Part shown: one piece after another, positions 8,171 to 17,781 of the stretch
How the letters are laid out: the number at the start of each line of letters is the position of its first letter
Position numbering within the stretch: position 1 is the first letter of the stretch
NCBI GenBank assembly: GCA_963817855.1
Contig: CAWFQA010000002.1
Coordinates: 124,001 to 188,000, forward strand
Source: JAKAAZ01 sp963817855
Lineage (GTDB): Bacteria > Acidobacteriota > Terriglobia > Terriglobales > Acidobacteriaceae
Direction of reading: 5' to 3'
DNA: 64,000 nt
The notes under the pieces: model-generated
The model's database searches: none
Told to the model about the DNA's origin: nothing
The model's input: the letters and a program-made list of their open reading frames with translations, nothing else
Translations under genes and position numbers: made by a program

Positions 8171-10109
8171 ATGTGCGGTATCACGGGCATCTTTGAGTAC
8201 GAAGGTCGCGAACGGATTGAGCGACATGTCTTATTCAGCATGCTGGCGGCCATCGAACACCGAGGGCCCGACGATAGGGGAGTTCTGTTTGCTGGCAACC
8301 TCGCCATGGGCATGCAGCGGCTCAGCATTATCGACTTGGCTGGTGGAAAACAGCCGATTTCAAACGAAGACGGCACAATCACAATCGTTTTTAACGGAGA
8401 GATTTATAACTATCGCGAGCTACAGAAGAGGCTACGAGCGCAAGGCCACGAACTTAACACTGCTAGCGATACTGAGGTCATCGTGCACCTCTACGAACAA
8501 CTGGGAGAAGATTGCGTTAAGGAACTTCGCGGGATGTTCGGGTTCGCGATTTGGGATTCCAAGCGTCAACGCCTTTTCATTGCGCGTGATCGCCTTGGGA
8601 TTAAACCTCTCTACTACAAGGAACAAAACGGCGCGCTCATCTTCGGCTCCGAGATCAAGTCAATTTTGACCCACCCGGAGGTGCATGCAACATTGGACCT
8701 CCAAGGGCTGGGCCACTACCTTTCCCTGAAGTACGTCCCTGCTCCCGAGACAATGTTCGAAGGTATCCGGGCTCTCCCGCCGGCCCACACGCTGATTTGC
8801 GACCGGAATGGAATCAGAATTCAGCCCTACTGGGACCTCTCCTTCGCTGCGGTTGAAGAGAATCGCGGTAGCGAGGAGACTTGCGCGGAGCAGCTTGAGG
8901 CATTGCTGCAGGAGTCGGTCCGGCTCCATCTGATGAGTGACGTTCCCTTTGGCGCTTTCCTGAGCGGAGGCGTGGATTCGAGTCTGATCGTCGCGCTGAT
9001 GCATCAGGTGATGGACGTGCCGGTGAAGACCTTCTCCGTCGGCTTCCAGGGCGGGGGCGCCGAAGCCTTCAGTGAGTTGCCGTACGCTCGTCTGGTTGCG
9101 GAACGATTTGAGACCGACCATCACGAAATTTATCGTGACGCCGGACGATCTCATGAATCTCGCGGAAAGAGTTGTCTGGCACATGGATCAGCCGATTGCC
9201 GACAATGCCTGCGTTGCCAACTACATGGTGTCCGAGCTGGCTTCCAGGCACGTGAAAATGGTTCTTACCGGAGAGGGTGGGGATGAATTATTTGGCGGAT
9301 ACGCGCGGTATGCCGGGGAACAATTGTCATCACTATTTCGTTTTGTGCCCCAGCCAGCGCGATCTTTGGCCTTGACCATGTTGCAGCGTTTGCCTGGACT
9401 CAGAGCGCCAAAAATTGCTCTTATGGCGTTCTGTCAATCGGACGAGCTGACACGCCTGGCCAATTGGGCTCCGCTCTTTAATCGGACACGAAAGTCTTCT
9501 CTACTCAATGCGGATTTGTTTCATCAACTCACCGATCCATATGCGGAAGAGGTATTCCAAACGCAACTGGGTGGGATGGACATCAAGGACTGGCTTAGCA
9601 GGATGCTCTATGTCGATACCAAGCTCTGGCTGCCGGACGATCTCTTGGCGCGGGGGGACAAAACGAGCATGGGTTCTTCTTTGGAGAGCCGAGTCCCCCT
9701 GCTCGACCACAAACTGGTTGAATTTGCCGCATCGCTTCCGTCCAACATGAAGGTCAAGCGACTTGCCCGGAAGTATCTCCTGAAGAAAGTGGCTCGTAAA
9801 TGGCTCCCATCAGAGGTGATTGACCGGAAAAAGAAAGGCTTTCCGATGCCTTTCTCCCTCTGGTTTCGTAAGGAATGTCGGCCGTTTGTGCATGATCTGC
9901 TTTCTCCAGAGACCACGAGGCGGCGCGGTTTATTCAATTCAATCTATATTCAGACGCTGTTGAATGAACACGACGCGGGAACAGCGGATCACGGCAATCT
10001 TCTGTGGGGGCTGATGAGTGTCGAACTATGGCATCGTGCATATCTCGACTCGGCTTGGCAACCAAGTCAAGGTTTGAATGCGTCTCGAGTACTTTTGGAA
10101 CGACACTGA
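8171..10109 (+). pseudogene. Asparagine synthase (glutamine-hydrolysing) family amidotransferase, frameshifted
   Basis: The chain starts MCGITGIFEY, with the Cys2 nucleophile of class II glutamine amidotransferases exposed after Met removal; AGGAGG lies just upstream. RGPDDRG, FNGEIYNY and GMFGFAIWD mark the glutaminase domain. The synthetase domain has the PPi loop FLSGGVDSSL. The frame breaks near 9126-9132: the N-terminal frame runs into HHEIYRD, while the frame one base later continues with FIVTPDDLMN and LTGEGGDELFGGY to 10109. Removing one A from the AAATTT run restores a 645-residue protein of normal family length. Such enzymes amidate sugars or uronates in exopolysaccharide clusters. 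Either a pseudogene or a one-base sequence error. Confidence 0.82.
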
Positions 10110-10271
10110 TCCCTTATGGAAGTTATCCGATGAGGAGACGGCAGTCAACGGCGACGTCTCGAAAGACAGCACTCGGCCAATCAACATTCAGCAGCGCGAT
10201 CCTGACAGAGTGTAATTCATGATTCAGGCCAGGACGCGGTCAATCTCTCAGATAAGAGGCAAGTACAGGCG

Positions 10272-11605
10272 ATGCTTATTGAGGATAGTAGTGCAGTCCA
10301 GCTTACCGCCGCGCAGAGATTAGCGTCGATGTCCACTGATGGATCGGACTTCTGGACGCAGATCCGTGTTTTTTGGCGCGACCATCCCGGCGTCGTCATT
10401 TTCGTGGCGGCCCTGACGGTTCGGGTTGCCTTTATTCTTGCGTATGGTGCCGGAGCCCAACCGGTCAAATGGGGTGACGATCACGCATACGATGCCATCG
10501 CCATGCGATTGGTCACGAAACACGAGCCTGGGAGCAGCTTTTATCCGCTAGGCTATCCCCTCTTCCTCGCTCTCATTTATGAGGTTTTCGGACGGCACTT
10601 GTTCCTCGTCCGACTCATTCAGGGGGCACTCGGTGCCGCAACCTGTCTGCTGACTTACCGTGTGGGGTCCAAGGTGCTTGGCGACCGTGTCGGTCGCCTG
10701 GCAGGCGTGCTGTCCGTCTTCTACCCAGGGCTTGTCTACATGTCGTGGCGTATTATGGCGGAAACGCTTGTTCATCTTTTTAATCATGTGGGGATTGAAC
10801 ACCGCGATCCGCATGGCGCGGCGCCCAGCGCTACGTGAGGCTGTCCTGCTCGGCCTCATTGTCGGCATCGCGCAACTGGTGAAGTCTAATCTCTATGTAT
10901 TTCCAGAATTCTTGATGGCGTGGTCGGCTCTAGCCTTGAGCGGGAGCGTCCGTCGGCGGCTGATATTGACGTCTGGATTGGCTGCGAGCTTCCTGTTCGT
11001 CTCGTCGCTTATACCGGTCGTCCACCTCCTATCGAGCAGCGCCGGCGCCTCAATGATGCCGGGAAACGCGGGCTATACCTTGTGGGAGGCCAACAACCCA
11101 GTGGCACCCCTGGCGAACGGAGGTTCTGTTTTAGCCGAGTCGGAGCCAGCAGGCAAAGCGTTCATCGAGGCACAGGGAGCTCACAGTGCGCTTGGCACAG
11201 GCAAACGATGTCGAGAGAAATCGCTTGTATGGCTACCTGGGCTTGGCGTGGATTCGCGAAAATCCAGGGCGGTTCGCGGTCTTGTGTCTCAAAAAGCTCA
11301 ACAATGCCTTCGGCCTCTTCCCCCACGCTGTGACCTTCGAAGGCAGCCGGGCAACGGAGATCGTTCATTTGCTCTCCTACGGGCTGATCGCTCCCTTCGC
11401 CCTTATGGGCATAATTACCACGCGGCGTCACTGGCTCATCTGTCTTCCTCTCTTCCTGGTACTGCTCAGCTATGTCTGCATGGTCCTACTCTTCTACGGC
11501 ACGCCGAGGTACACGGTCATCGTGATGCCGGTCCTGATCGTGTTTGCCAGTTCAGCACTCTGGACCTGCGCTGACCATTTCGCGCTAAATCATGCCCGAT
11601 TATGA
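10272..11605 (+). pseudogene. ArnT/PMT-like membrane glycosyltransferase, two frameshifts
   Basis: Three consecutive frames together give one 443-residue GT-C protein. Frame one (10272 onward) carries the cytoplasmic N-terminus, the first helix and YPLGYPLFLAL, a family-typical stretch. It shifts near 10766-10772 into a second frame with helices (FIFLIMWGLNTA) up to about 11170. It then shifts near 11165-11190 into a third frame with RENPGRF and three C-terminal helices. GT-C enzymes of this kind transfer sugar from a polyprenyl-phosphate donor in the periplasm. In the first frame, GDDHAYD may be the acidic loop-1 site. Each correction removes one base. The gene closes the polysaccharide cluster. 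Confidence 0.7.
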
Positions 11606-11753
11606 CAGCAGCAAGAGTTCGGCCTCAATTTATGAAGAATGGCACCCGAAGTCGGCGGGCAGAAAGATCTCACAAACTCGTGAAAAAGCGTACGTGCAGC
11701 GAGCCAGGGATCTTCTAGCCAGTAATTTGAGCGCAGCTCGAATGTGCAACATG

Positions 11754-13589
11754 CTATTTCGCAGGCGGTGCATAAACATGGACCCATTTCACTTGCATGT
11801 TGAGAGGACTGACCTGTCCTGTGCAGGTACCAACCCAGTTGCAGCCCGCCTGTTGGCTTAGAATTAGAAAATAGGATTCCGATCCGCCATACGCCGTGCT
11901 ATAGGGAGCTGAGGTCGTGTCTATGGTTTCCATCAAAACGTTGTTGAGGTACCACGAAATCGAAGTTGGCGTCCACAGAACACCATAGGTGTTGTAATCG
12001 TTGAAGTTCGTACCAGCAGGTACGGGCCACGCATCGGTTGTACCATTCCCGCCAATGTTAGTCCCGCTTTGCCAAACGTGGGCTGTGCCATAAAACGTAG
12101 TGGGGGTCTGACTCTGCCATTCAAAAAGGTCTAACTCACCAGAGATCGAGTTTGGGCCTCCTGTTATCCCCTGTTCTGCAAACATCCAGATCGCCGGCGC
12201 ATTGCCGGTTGTTGGATTAAACTTCATCCGAACTTCAAAATAGCCAAACGTCCAAGCATGAGAAAAAGTCGTGCCATCTGGAGAAGTAGTACTTATGTTT
12301 GTGCTATTCGCGTTTACCTGTCCGTTTTGCCATTCCAAGTTGGCATAAGTCCCAGATGGATCGGTGATTACACCTGCGCCAGGTTGCCACCAGACGCCAG
12401 GGTTATACCAATTACATCCTGCCACATTGGTCGTACACAAGCTGAGCGTCGAAAATGTATCCTCCCACGCAAGGCTGTAGCCAGCCGCTTGGGGAGGAAC
12501 AATCGTTATCGCTGCTGTAGATTGAGTTACATTGGCCACGCTGGTTGCTGTAACAGTCACAGTGGCAGAGGACGGCACAGCCGCGGGAGCGGTGTAAAGG
12601 CCGCTCGAAGAGATCGTACCGCAAGCGGTTCCGCTGCAGCCGGTTCCTGATACCGTCCAGGTCACCGCGGCATTGGACGTTCCGGTGACGGACGCCGCAA
12701 ATTGCTGGTTGGTTCCAGTAGTAATTGAGACGCTCGCCGGCGACACCATAACGACAGTTGTGGGGGTTGGCGTCGGAGTTGGCGTCGGAGTTGGCGTTGG
12801 CGTCGGGGTTGGAGTTGGCGTCGGAGTTGGTGTCGGAGTTGGCGTCGGGGTTGGCGTCGGAGTTGGCGTCGGAGTTGGTGTCGGGGTTGGTGTTGGCGTC
12901 GGAGTTGGCGTCGGAGTTGGTGTCGGGGTTGGAGTTGGTGTCGGAGTAGGCGTTGGAGTTGGTGTCGGCGTCGGGGTTGGAGTTGGCGTTGGAGTTGGTG
13001 TCGGCGTTGGCGTCGGGGTTGGAGTTGGCGTCGGAGTTGGTGTCGGGGTTGGCGTTGGGGTTGGCGTCGGGGTTGGTGTCGGGGTTGGTGTTGGCGTCGG
13101 GGTTGGAGTTGGCATGACGGTGAGAGTCAACCCTCCGGTAAGGTTGTTCTTCAATGAATCGGACACAACGACGTTGAAGACATATGTTCCTGCAGCCGCA
13201 GGCATGCCCGTCAGATCTCCAGCCGAACTGATCGAGAAGCCCTTAGGCAAGGAGGACTGACCCAAGCTCCATGTGTAGGGAGGCTGGCCTCCGTTGGCGG
13301 TGAGGCTAGTGCTATAGTTGGAGCCCGCCGTCGCAGAAGGAATGCTGCTTGTTACCAGACGAAGCGGCGGATAACAGCTGGCTGGAGTCGAGTCAGGCAG
13401 CGCGCTCGTCTCCATCTCCAGCGCTGCGAGCTTGTAACCGCCAGACGCTGACTTTTTGCGTTCCGCGCGACCCGAAAGAGGCGGGCGCGCGCCTGCCGAG
13501 ACGCAACTTTGTACACTGCGGAATTCCGCGGCCGCTGGATGGCACAGCAAGGCCAGGGTCGCTAGGGGGAGAAGCGATTCCCTCAACAT
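11754..13589 (-). CDS. Secreted GH16-type protein with Ig-like domains and a Pro/Thr linker
   Basis: About 611 residues. ATG 13589 has GGAG 5 bases upstream; a GTG at 13595 is an alternative. In order (numbering from 13595): a signal peptide to about residue 24 (ending AAA-EF); a putative-Ig (He_PIG) domain at about 78-160 with PPYTWSLG and GTYVFNVVVSD; a Pro-Thr repeat at 162-278; a Big-2-like Ig domain at about 280-368 (SPASVSITTGTNQQF); and a GH16-like beta-sandwich at 375-613. The GH16 active-site pattern ExDxxE is present as E487-L-D489-L-F-E492, with the usual following W. It would hydrolyse or remodel beta-glucans or related polymers outside the cell, with the linker projecting the catalytic domain. 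It points back toward the polysaccharide cluster. Confidence 0.8.
   Translation of the reverse strand: MLRESLLPLATLALLCHPAAAEFRSVQSCVSAGARPPLSGRAERKKSASGGYKLAALEMETSALPDSTPASCYPPLRLVTSSIPSATAGSNYSTSLTANGGQPPYTWSLGQSSLPKGFSISSAGDLTGMPAAAGTYVFNVVVSDSLKNNLTGGLTLTVMPTPTPTPTPTPTPTPTPTPTPTPTPTPTPTPTPTPTPTPTPTPTPTPTPTPTPTPTPTPTPTPTPTPTPTPTPTPTPTPTPTPTPTPTPTPTPTPTPTPTPTPTPTPTPTPTPTPTPTTVVMVSPASVSITTGTNQQFAASVTGTSNAAVTWTVSGTGCSGTACGTISSSGLYTAPAAVPSSATVTVTATSVANVTQSTAAITIVPPQAAGYSLAWEDTFSTLSLCTTNVAGCNWYNPGVWWQPGAGVITDPSGTYANLEWQNGQVNANSTNISTTSPDGTTFSHAWTFGYFEVRMKFNPTTGNAPAIWMFAEQGITGGPNSISGELDLFEWQSQTPTTFYGTAHVWQSGTNIGGNGTTDAWPVPAGTNFNDYNTYGVLWTPTSISWYLNNVLMETIDTTSAPYSTAYGGSESYFLILSQQAGCNWVGTCTGQVSPLNMQVKWVHVYAPPAK
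12762..13112 (-). repeat. Hexanucleotide-based (Pro-Thr)n coding repeat
   Basis: 351 bases of degenerate 6 bp units (plus-strand variants of GGCGTC, GGAGTT, GGTGTC, GGGGTT). On the minus strand they encode 117 residues alternating proline and threonine. Third-position variation (C, A, T or G) with no amino acid change shows selection on the protein, while the larger 12-36 bp blocks that recur point to unequal exchange or slippage. Confidence 0.92.
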
Positions 13590-14324
13590 TCGCACTCCAT
13601 TTTAAACGAGCTTCTTGCTCAGGATTTCGACCACATTCACAAATATGGAATTGAATTGTGCGGCAATTATACTGTCGAACGGCAGCAATCGTCGGATATG
13701 CCGGCCTTCCGCAAGGGAACATTCCCGGGGAATCCGATTGTGCAACACCGGCGGCGAGCCAGATGAGCGAGTTAACAAATAGCGTATCCTATCGCGAAAG
13801 ACCTACAGCTTTCGGCGAGCTTGCCATGTGAGATCCCCGGATTGCTCTCCACCAGAGCCGGCCTCCACTTCGCTGACCGGTACCATAATGCGCTAGACTG
13901 GTCTGCCGATCGGTCGATCTTCAGCGAACAACGAACATGGCCTTAACCGTCTGTCTCCGCCACGGACAACCCCGCACCTTCCAACCCGCTCTTATACCCA
14001 CACTGAGAAATCCATACCCTGACTTCCTGTGAGTTACGATGCCATCCGTGTCGCTCAAGTTGTTGTAAATACTACCCATTTAAGCGCTGTAAAGGGCGGT
14101 ATTGAGGGTTCAATTCCCTCCCTCGCCACCACATTTCAAAGGAATTGCACATCCTCTCTGCTAAATCCGGCCCACACTCCGCCGGTAAGCTCACAGAGCC
14201 GCCCATCTGATCAGGTTAGCGTTTTCGGAATGCTGCCATCCAGCAGATGAATAAATCGAAGCGAAGTGCGTCGCGTTTTCCTCAGCCAGCATCTTTGCAT
14301 TGGTCGTCAAGAGCCAACAGAATT
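13590..14324 (+). other. Gene-poor region with a tRNA remnant
   Basis: About 735 bases between the convergently arranged GH16 gene and debranching-enzyme gene ends. I see no credible coding sequence; the short open frames have no ribosome sites and no protein-like composition. The only recognisable item is the tRNA 3' end at 14104-14131. An AT-richer patch at 13600-13670 lies just upstream of the GH16 gene and could hold its promoter. Confidence 0.5.
14104..14131 (+). other. Orphan tRNA 3' end (T-arm, acceptor strand and CCA)
   Basis: GAGGG (14104-14108) and CCCTC (14116-14120) form a perfect 5 bp T-stem around the 7-base loop TTCAATT. They are followed by the acceptor strand CCTCGCC (14121-14127), discriminator A and encoded CCA (14129-14131). 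No matching 5' acceptor GGCGAGG is found at tRNA distance upstream, and no D- or anticodon arm folds. This is therefore a tRNA fragment. Such fragments commonly mark the far attachment site of an element that integrated into a tRNA gene. The isoacceptor is not certain. Confidence 0.6.
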
Positions 14325-16490
14325 TTATTTCCGCGCGACGATGTCCAATTCGCCGGACCGGCGCAGCACGTTGACCCCCACCGTCTCCGAATGGCGCTCG
14401 AATGCCAGGTCGACCGTGGATTCGCCGACCCGTAAATTGCGGATTTCGACTCGCAAGAGTGCTTCTGGAAGGGCGGTTTGGCAAAGGCACAGCTGTGATT
14501 CGCCCGCGTGAATCGATAGCCCCAGGCACGACTGGAGTGCCATAAACACAGCGCCTGCCGCCCACGCCTGCGGCGCGCAGGCCACCGGATACAGCGTTGG
14601 TCCTTTGCCTTGCCGCCGGGCAAACCCGCAGATGAGCTCCGGCAATCGATGCAGATCCACGAACAACGACAGGTCCAGGAGCCCCGACAGAATACCCAAG
14701 GCGAGTTTCTTATCTCTGCATTTCCTATCACCAAAGGCAATCATCGCATTGTCGTGCGGCCATACGGAGCCATCGTGGTAGGACATCGGGTTGTAGCGTT
14801 TCTCTCCGGTACCGATCGTACGAACGCCCCATCCAGAAAACATGTCTGGCGACATCAGTGCTTTTGCCGTTTTGGCTGCCTGCGACTTGGACGCGATGCC
14901 GGAAAACAGGCATTGCCCCGCGTTGGAGCTCCGCACCTTGCACTGTCGCTTGTTTCCATCCAATGCCATGGCAAACATCCCCAGTTCGTCCGACCAAAAC
15001 GCAGCGGAAAACCGACTGCTCAGGCTTTGCGCCTGTGATCTGAGTTGCTTCGCTAATTCAGCATGCCCCAGGCGTTCGGCGGTTTTCGCCATTTCCGCTT
15101 TGGCTGCATACACGTACCCCTGTACCTCACATAGCGCGATGGGAGCGGTGGCCAGCGTTCCGTCGCTGTGAAATACGGAATCCTGAGAGTCTTTCCAACC
15201 TTGCTGGAGCAATCCGGCTTTGTTCTTCTGGGCATACTCTACAAAACCGTCTCCGTCGGCATCGCCGTAGCGGTCGATCCAGTCGAGCGCGGCTAGAATG
15301 TTCGGCCAGATGCTGCGCAGAAATTCAGAATCCACGGTGCGCTCGTAATAAGCGGCGGCCAGCAGAACAAACAGCGGAGTCGAATCCACGCTGCCGTAGT
15401 AACGCCCAAAAGGGACCTCGCCGAGGTTCGCCATTTCGCCATTGCGGGCCTCGTGCAAAATCTTGCCAGGCTCCGCCTCTCGTTCCGGGTCGACGCTCGT
15501 CGCCTGCGTTGCCGCGAGATAAGACAGGACGCCTTTGGCCACGTCGGGTGCCAGCCACAGCAACTCCAGCGCGGTAATGATGCCATCGCGTCCAAAGACC
15601 GTGCTGAACCACGGCACGCCCGCATACGGATACGGCCCAAATTCCGTGTGGCCGAGCATCATCTCCAAGTCGGAGCGAGAGCGGTTGAGCCAGTCGTTGA
15701 ACTGTTCGTTCGAGGTATAGACGTCAACCTGGGCAAGCGGCGAGTCATCTCGCTTGGTCTGGACTGTGTGCAGCGCCTCCCTGAAGCGGACCGGGTTGGT
15801 TTTCTTGTCGTTATCTTCGCAAATCACATCCAGTGTGAATACGGTTTCCTCTCCTGGGTCGAGCCGCACCGGAACCGTAATCCTTTCGTTCCTGATCTTG
15901 ACTGACTCAGCACAGCACCGAATCACGGCCTTCCGCGTGACCTGATCCAGCCCCACATAAGCCAGCACCAGGCAATTCTCGTCGGTCTGCAGCGGAAGAT
16001 CTTCCCCGCGGTGCTCCCGCTTTTTTCCGCGCACCTCAAAGATATCCTTGAAGTCCGCCGCGAAGGCGAATGAAAGGTCGACTTCCACCCGTTGACACCC
16101 AAAGTTCTGAACCCCAATCCGGTCAAAACACGTGCTGTCGGCAAGGAACTTGCTGCGGCGGATATGCAACATGCCGCGCTTCAACTCCCCTGACATCAGT
16201 TCCATGTCTGGATTAGTCAGGTCAACCGTCACCATCACATTGTCTTCACTGGTCATGGAGCTCAGCAGAAGCGGCTTGTGTCCGCTCACGTCTATCTCAA
16301 GCTTGGACAGGTAGCGGGTTCCCTGATGGAAAAGCCCCTGCTGACCCAGGCCCACGGGCTGAATGTCTCCGTAGCGGTCAAAGACGGCGAAGGTATCGTT
16401 GTGTAGTAGTACCAATGTGCGGGTATCCGCGAGCGACGACTCCGCGCGGATGTAAAACTCATTTTCGTGTTCAATGACATCGGGCCTCAT
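14325..16490 (-). CDS. Glycogen debranching enzyme-like amylo-alpha-1,6-glucosidase
   Basis: A 721-residue protein. The N-terminal all-beta domain (about 1-215; LVLLHNDTFAVFDRYGDI, LFHQGTRYLS) matches the GDE_N_bis family. The C-terminal part is an (alpha/alpha)6 glucosidase barrel with the signatures PWFSTVFGRDGIITALE and GWKDSQDSVFH (D and E/D candidates for catalysis), followed by GSVWPHDNAMI. It is expected to remove alpha-1,6 branch residues from glycogen or related glucans. The start codon overlaps the stop of the upstream glycosyltransferase (ATGA at 16487-16490), so the two are coupled. Family members are often annotated only by domain, and substrates other than glycogen are possible. 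Confidence 0.85.
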   Translation of the reverse strand: MRPDVIEHENEFYIRAESSLADTRTLVLLHNDTFAVFDRYGDIQPVGLGQQGLFHQGTRYLSKLEIDVSGHKPLLLSSMTSEDNVMVTVDLTNPDMELMSGELKRGMLHIRRSKFLADSTCFDRIGVQNFGCQRVEVDLSFAFAADFKDIFEVRGKKREHRGEDLPLQTDENCLVLAYVGLDQVTRKAVIRCCAESVKIRNERITVPVRLDPGEETVFTLDVICEDNDKKTNPVRFREALHTVQTKRDDSPLAQVDVYTSNEQFNDWLNRSRSDLEMMLGHTEFGPYPYAGVPWFSTVFGRDGIITALELLWLAPDVAKGVLSYLAATQATSVDPEREAEPGKILHEARNGEMANLGEVPFGRYYGSVDSTPLFVLLAAAYYERTVDSEFLRSIWPNILAALDWIDRYGDADGDGFVEYAQKNKAGLLQQGWKDSQDSVFHSDGTLATAPIALCEVQGYVYAAKAEMAKTAERLGHAELAKQLRSQAQSLSSRFSAAFWSDELGMFAMALDGNKRQCKVRSSNAGQCLFSGIASKSQAAKTAKALMSPDMFSGWGVRTIGTGEKRYNPMSYHDGSVWPHDNAMIAFGDRKCRDKKLALGILSGLLDLSLFVDLHRLPELICGFARRQGKGPTLYPVACAPQAWAAGAVFMALQSCLGLSIHAGESQLCLCQTALPEALLRVEIRNLRVGESTVDLAFERHSETVGVNVLRRSGELDIVARK

Positions 16491-17587
16491 CGAAGATGCA
16501 TTCTCCCGTTTCTGGCGAGAGCGGCGGAGGAGAGCAAATCCCCTGAGCAGGAATCGGGCTCTCGGATCCCAATGCGTCGGAAGATTTCAATGTAGTCGTG
16601 GCACATCCGTCGCGCGCTGAAGCGGTCTTCAAACACCCTGCGAATTTTTCGACGATCCAAGGCCGGTATGCGTCCTACGGCCTCTGCGGCATCATCCAAA
16701 TTATCCACGATATACCCCGTCACTCCGTCCTCGATCACCTCCGGCACGGAGCCCATACGGTAGGCAATTACTGGCGTGCCGCATGCCATGGCTTCGGTCA
16801 TGACCAGACCGAATGGCTCCTGCCAATCTATCAAAAAGAGCAAGGCGTAGGCATTTCCGAGGAATTCCGTTTTTTCGGATTCGCTGATTTCGCCTACATA
16901 TTCGACGAGGGGGTCGCGCAAAAGCCTCCGAATCTGGCTATCAAAATAATACCGGTCGACAGCATCGATTTTGGCTGCGATTTTGATCGGCATGCCGACT
17001 CGGCGGGCAACCTCAATCGCTCGATCGACTCGTTTTTCCGGCGAAATCCGGCCGAGGAATGCCAGATATTGCCCTGGCTGCTCCTTCGCGGTGTGCAGGT
17101 CCTCGGGAAGTCCGTGATGCACAGTGCCCACCCAGTTTGCCCATTGCATCGGAAGCCGCTGGGAGTCCGAAATGGACACAAGATTGATATCCGGGAACTC
17201 CCGAAAAAGAGGGTGCAGATCGGGAATATCCAATCGCCCGTGCAGCGTCGTGACGGATGCAAAATTATACCGGCGCGTTACCGGAAAATGCAGGTAATCG
17301 ATATGAAAATGCACCACATCGAAGGTGCTTGCTTCCTGCGCGACCATCTCCAGCATGCGCACGTGATGGGCCAGTGGGTCGACGACGTTCTTGCCCTCCA
17401 GCCTCAATGCCCGGGAGCACATGGGGCGCAGTTCTGCCCTGGTCATCGAATCGGCGCTCGCAAACAGAGTCACCTCGTGACCTTGCCGGACCAATTCGTC
17501 GGTGAGATACGCAACCACTCGCTCCGTTCCTCCGTACATCAAAGGAGGCACACTTTCATACAACGGAGCGACCTGGGCAATTTTCAT
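16487..17587 (-). CDS. Glycosyltransferase family 4
   Basis: A 366-residue GT-B protein. ATG 17587 is chosen because AAGGAG lies just upstream and the N-terminus MKIAQVAPLYESVPP with YGGTERVV is a classic GT4 start. The C-terminal half shows FLGRISPEKRVDRAIEVA, and an E-x7-E-type segment around EAMACGTPVIAYRMGSVPEV. This subgroup (glycogen-synthase-like, without a strict substrate) is regularly found beside GDE_N_bis debranching enzymes. The 4-base overlap with the debranching gene suggests joint work on an alpha-glucan or on a compatible-solute-like glycoside. Confidence 0.87.
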   Translation of the reverse strand: MKIAQVAPLYESVPPLMYGGTERVVAYLTDELVRQGHEVTLFASADSMTRAELRPMCSRALRLEGKNVVDPLAHHVRMLEMVAQEASTFDVVHFHIDYLHFPVTRRYNFASVTTLHGRLDIPDLHPLFREFPDINLVSISDSQRLPMQWANWVGTVHHGLPEDLHTAKEQPGQYLAFLGRISPEKRVDRAIEVARRVGMPIKIAAKIDAVDRYYFDSQIRRLLRDPLVEYVGEISESEKTEFLGNAYALLFLIDWQEPFGLVMTEAMACGTPVIAYRMGSVPEVIEDGVTGYIVDNLDDAAEAVGRIPALDRRKIRRVFEDRFSARRMCHDYIEIFRRIGIREPDSCSGDLLSSAALARNGRMHLR

Positions 17588-17781
17588 AAGTTTTCTCCTT
17601 GCGCATCTTTCTTTGGTTAGATGAGGATTTCGTGACAATCAGCTGGCCCGGTGTGAAATGGGTCACAACGAAGCCGGTCGTGAGTCGCAAAATCGGAATC
17701 GAAGCTGTAGCGGTTCAATAGGATCCGCCGACACAGTAGAATTTATATAGAATCCTGAAAATGCTTTGGGAACAGGACTAG

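Noticed and set aside
9126..9132. Programmed ribosomal frameshift in the amidotransferase
   Set aside because: There is no slippery heptamer with downstream structure, the same kind of break occurs in seven other unrelated places, and asparagine-synthase-type enzymes are not known to need one.
12762..13112. CRISPR-like array
   Set aside because: Units are 6 bp with no constant-length spacers, and the repeat codes for a Pro-Thr linker in frame with conserved domains.
12673..13260. Plus-strand open frames of Val-Gly and Leu-Glu/Ala-Ser repeats
   Set aside because: They are the antisense reading of the Pro-Thr repeat; the minus strand carries signal peptide, Ig and GH16 domains in one frame, while the plus-strand frames have no flanking protein-like sequence.
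16598..17620. 340-residue plus-strand open frame
   Set aside because: It is antisense to a GT4 gene with clear motifs and a ribosome site; its own translation is histidine/arginine-rich without any recognisable domain.
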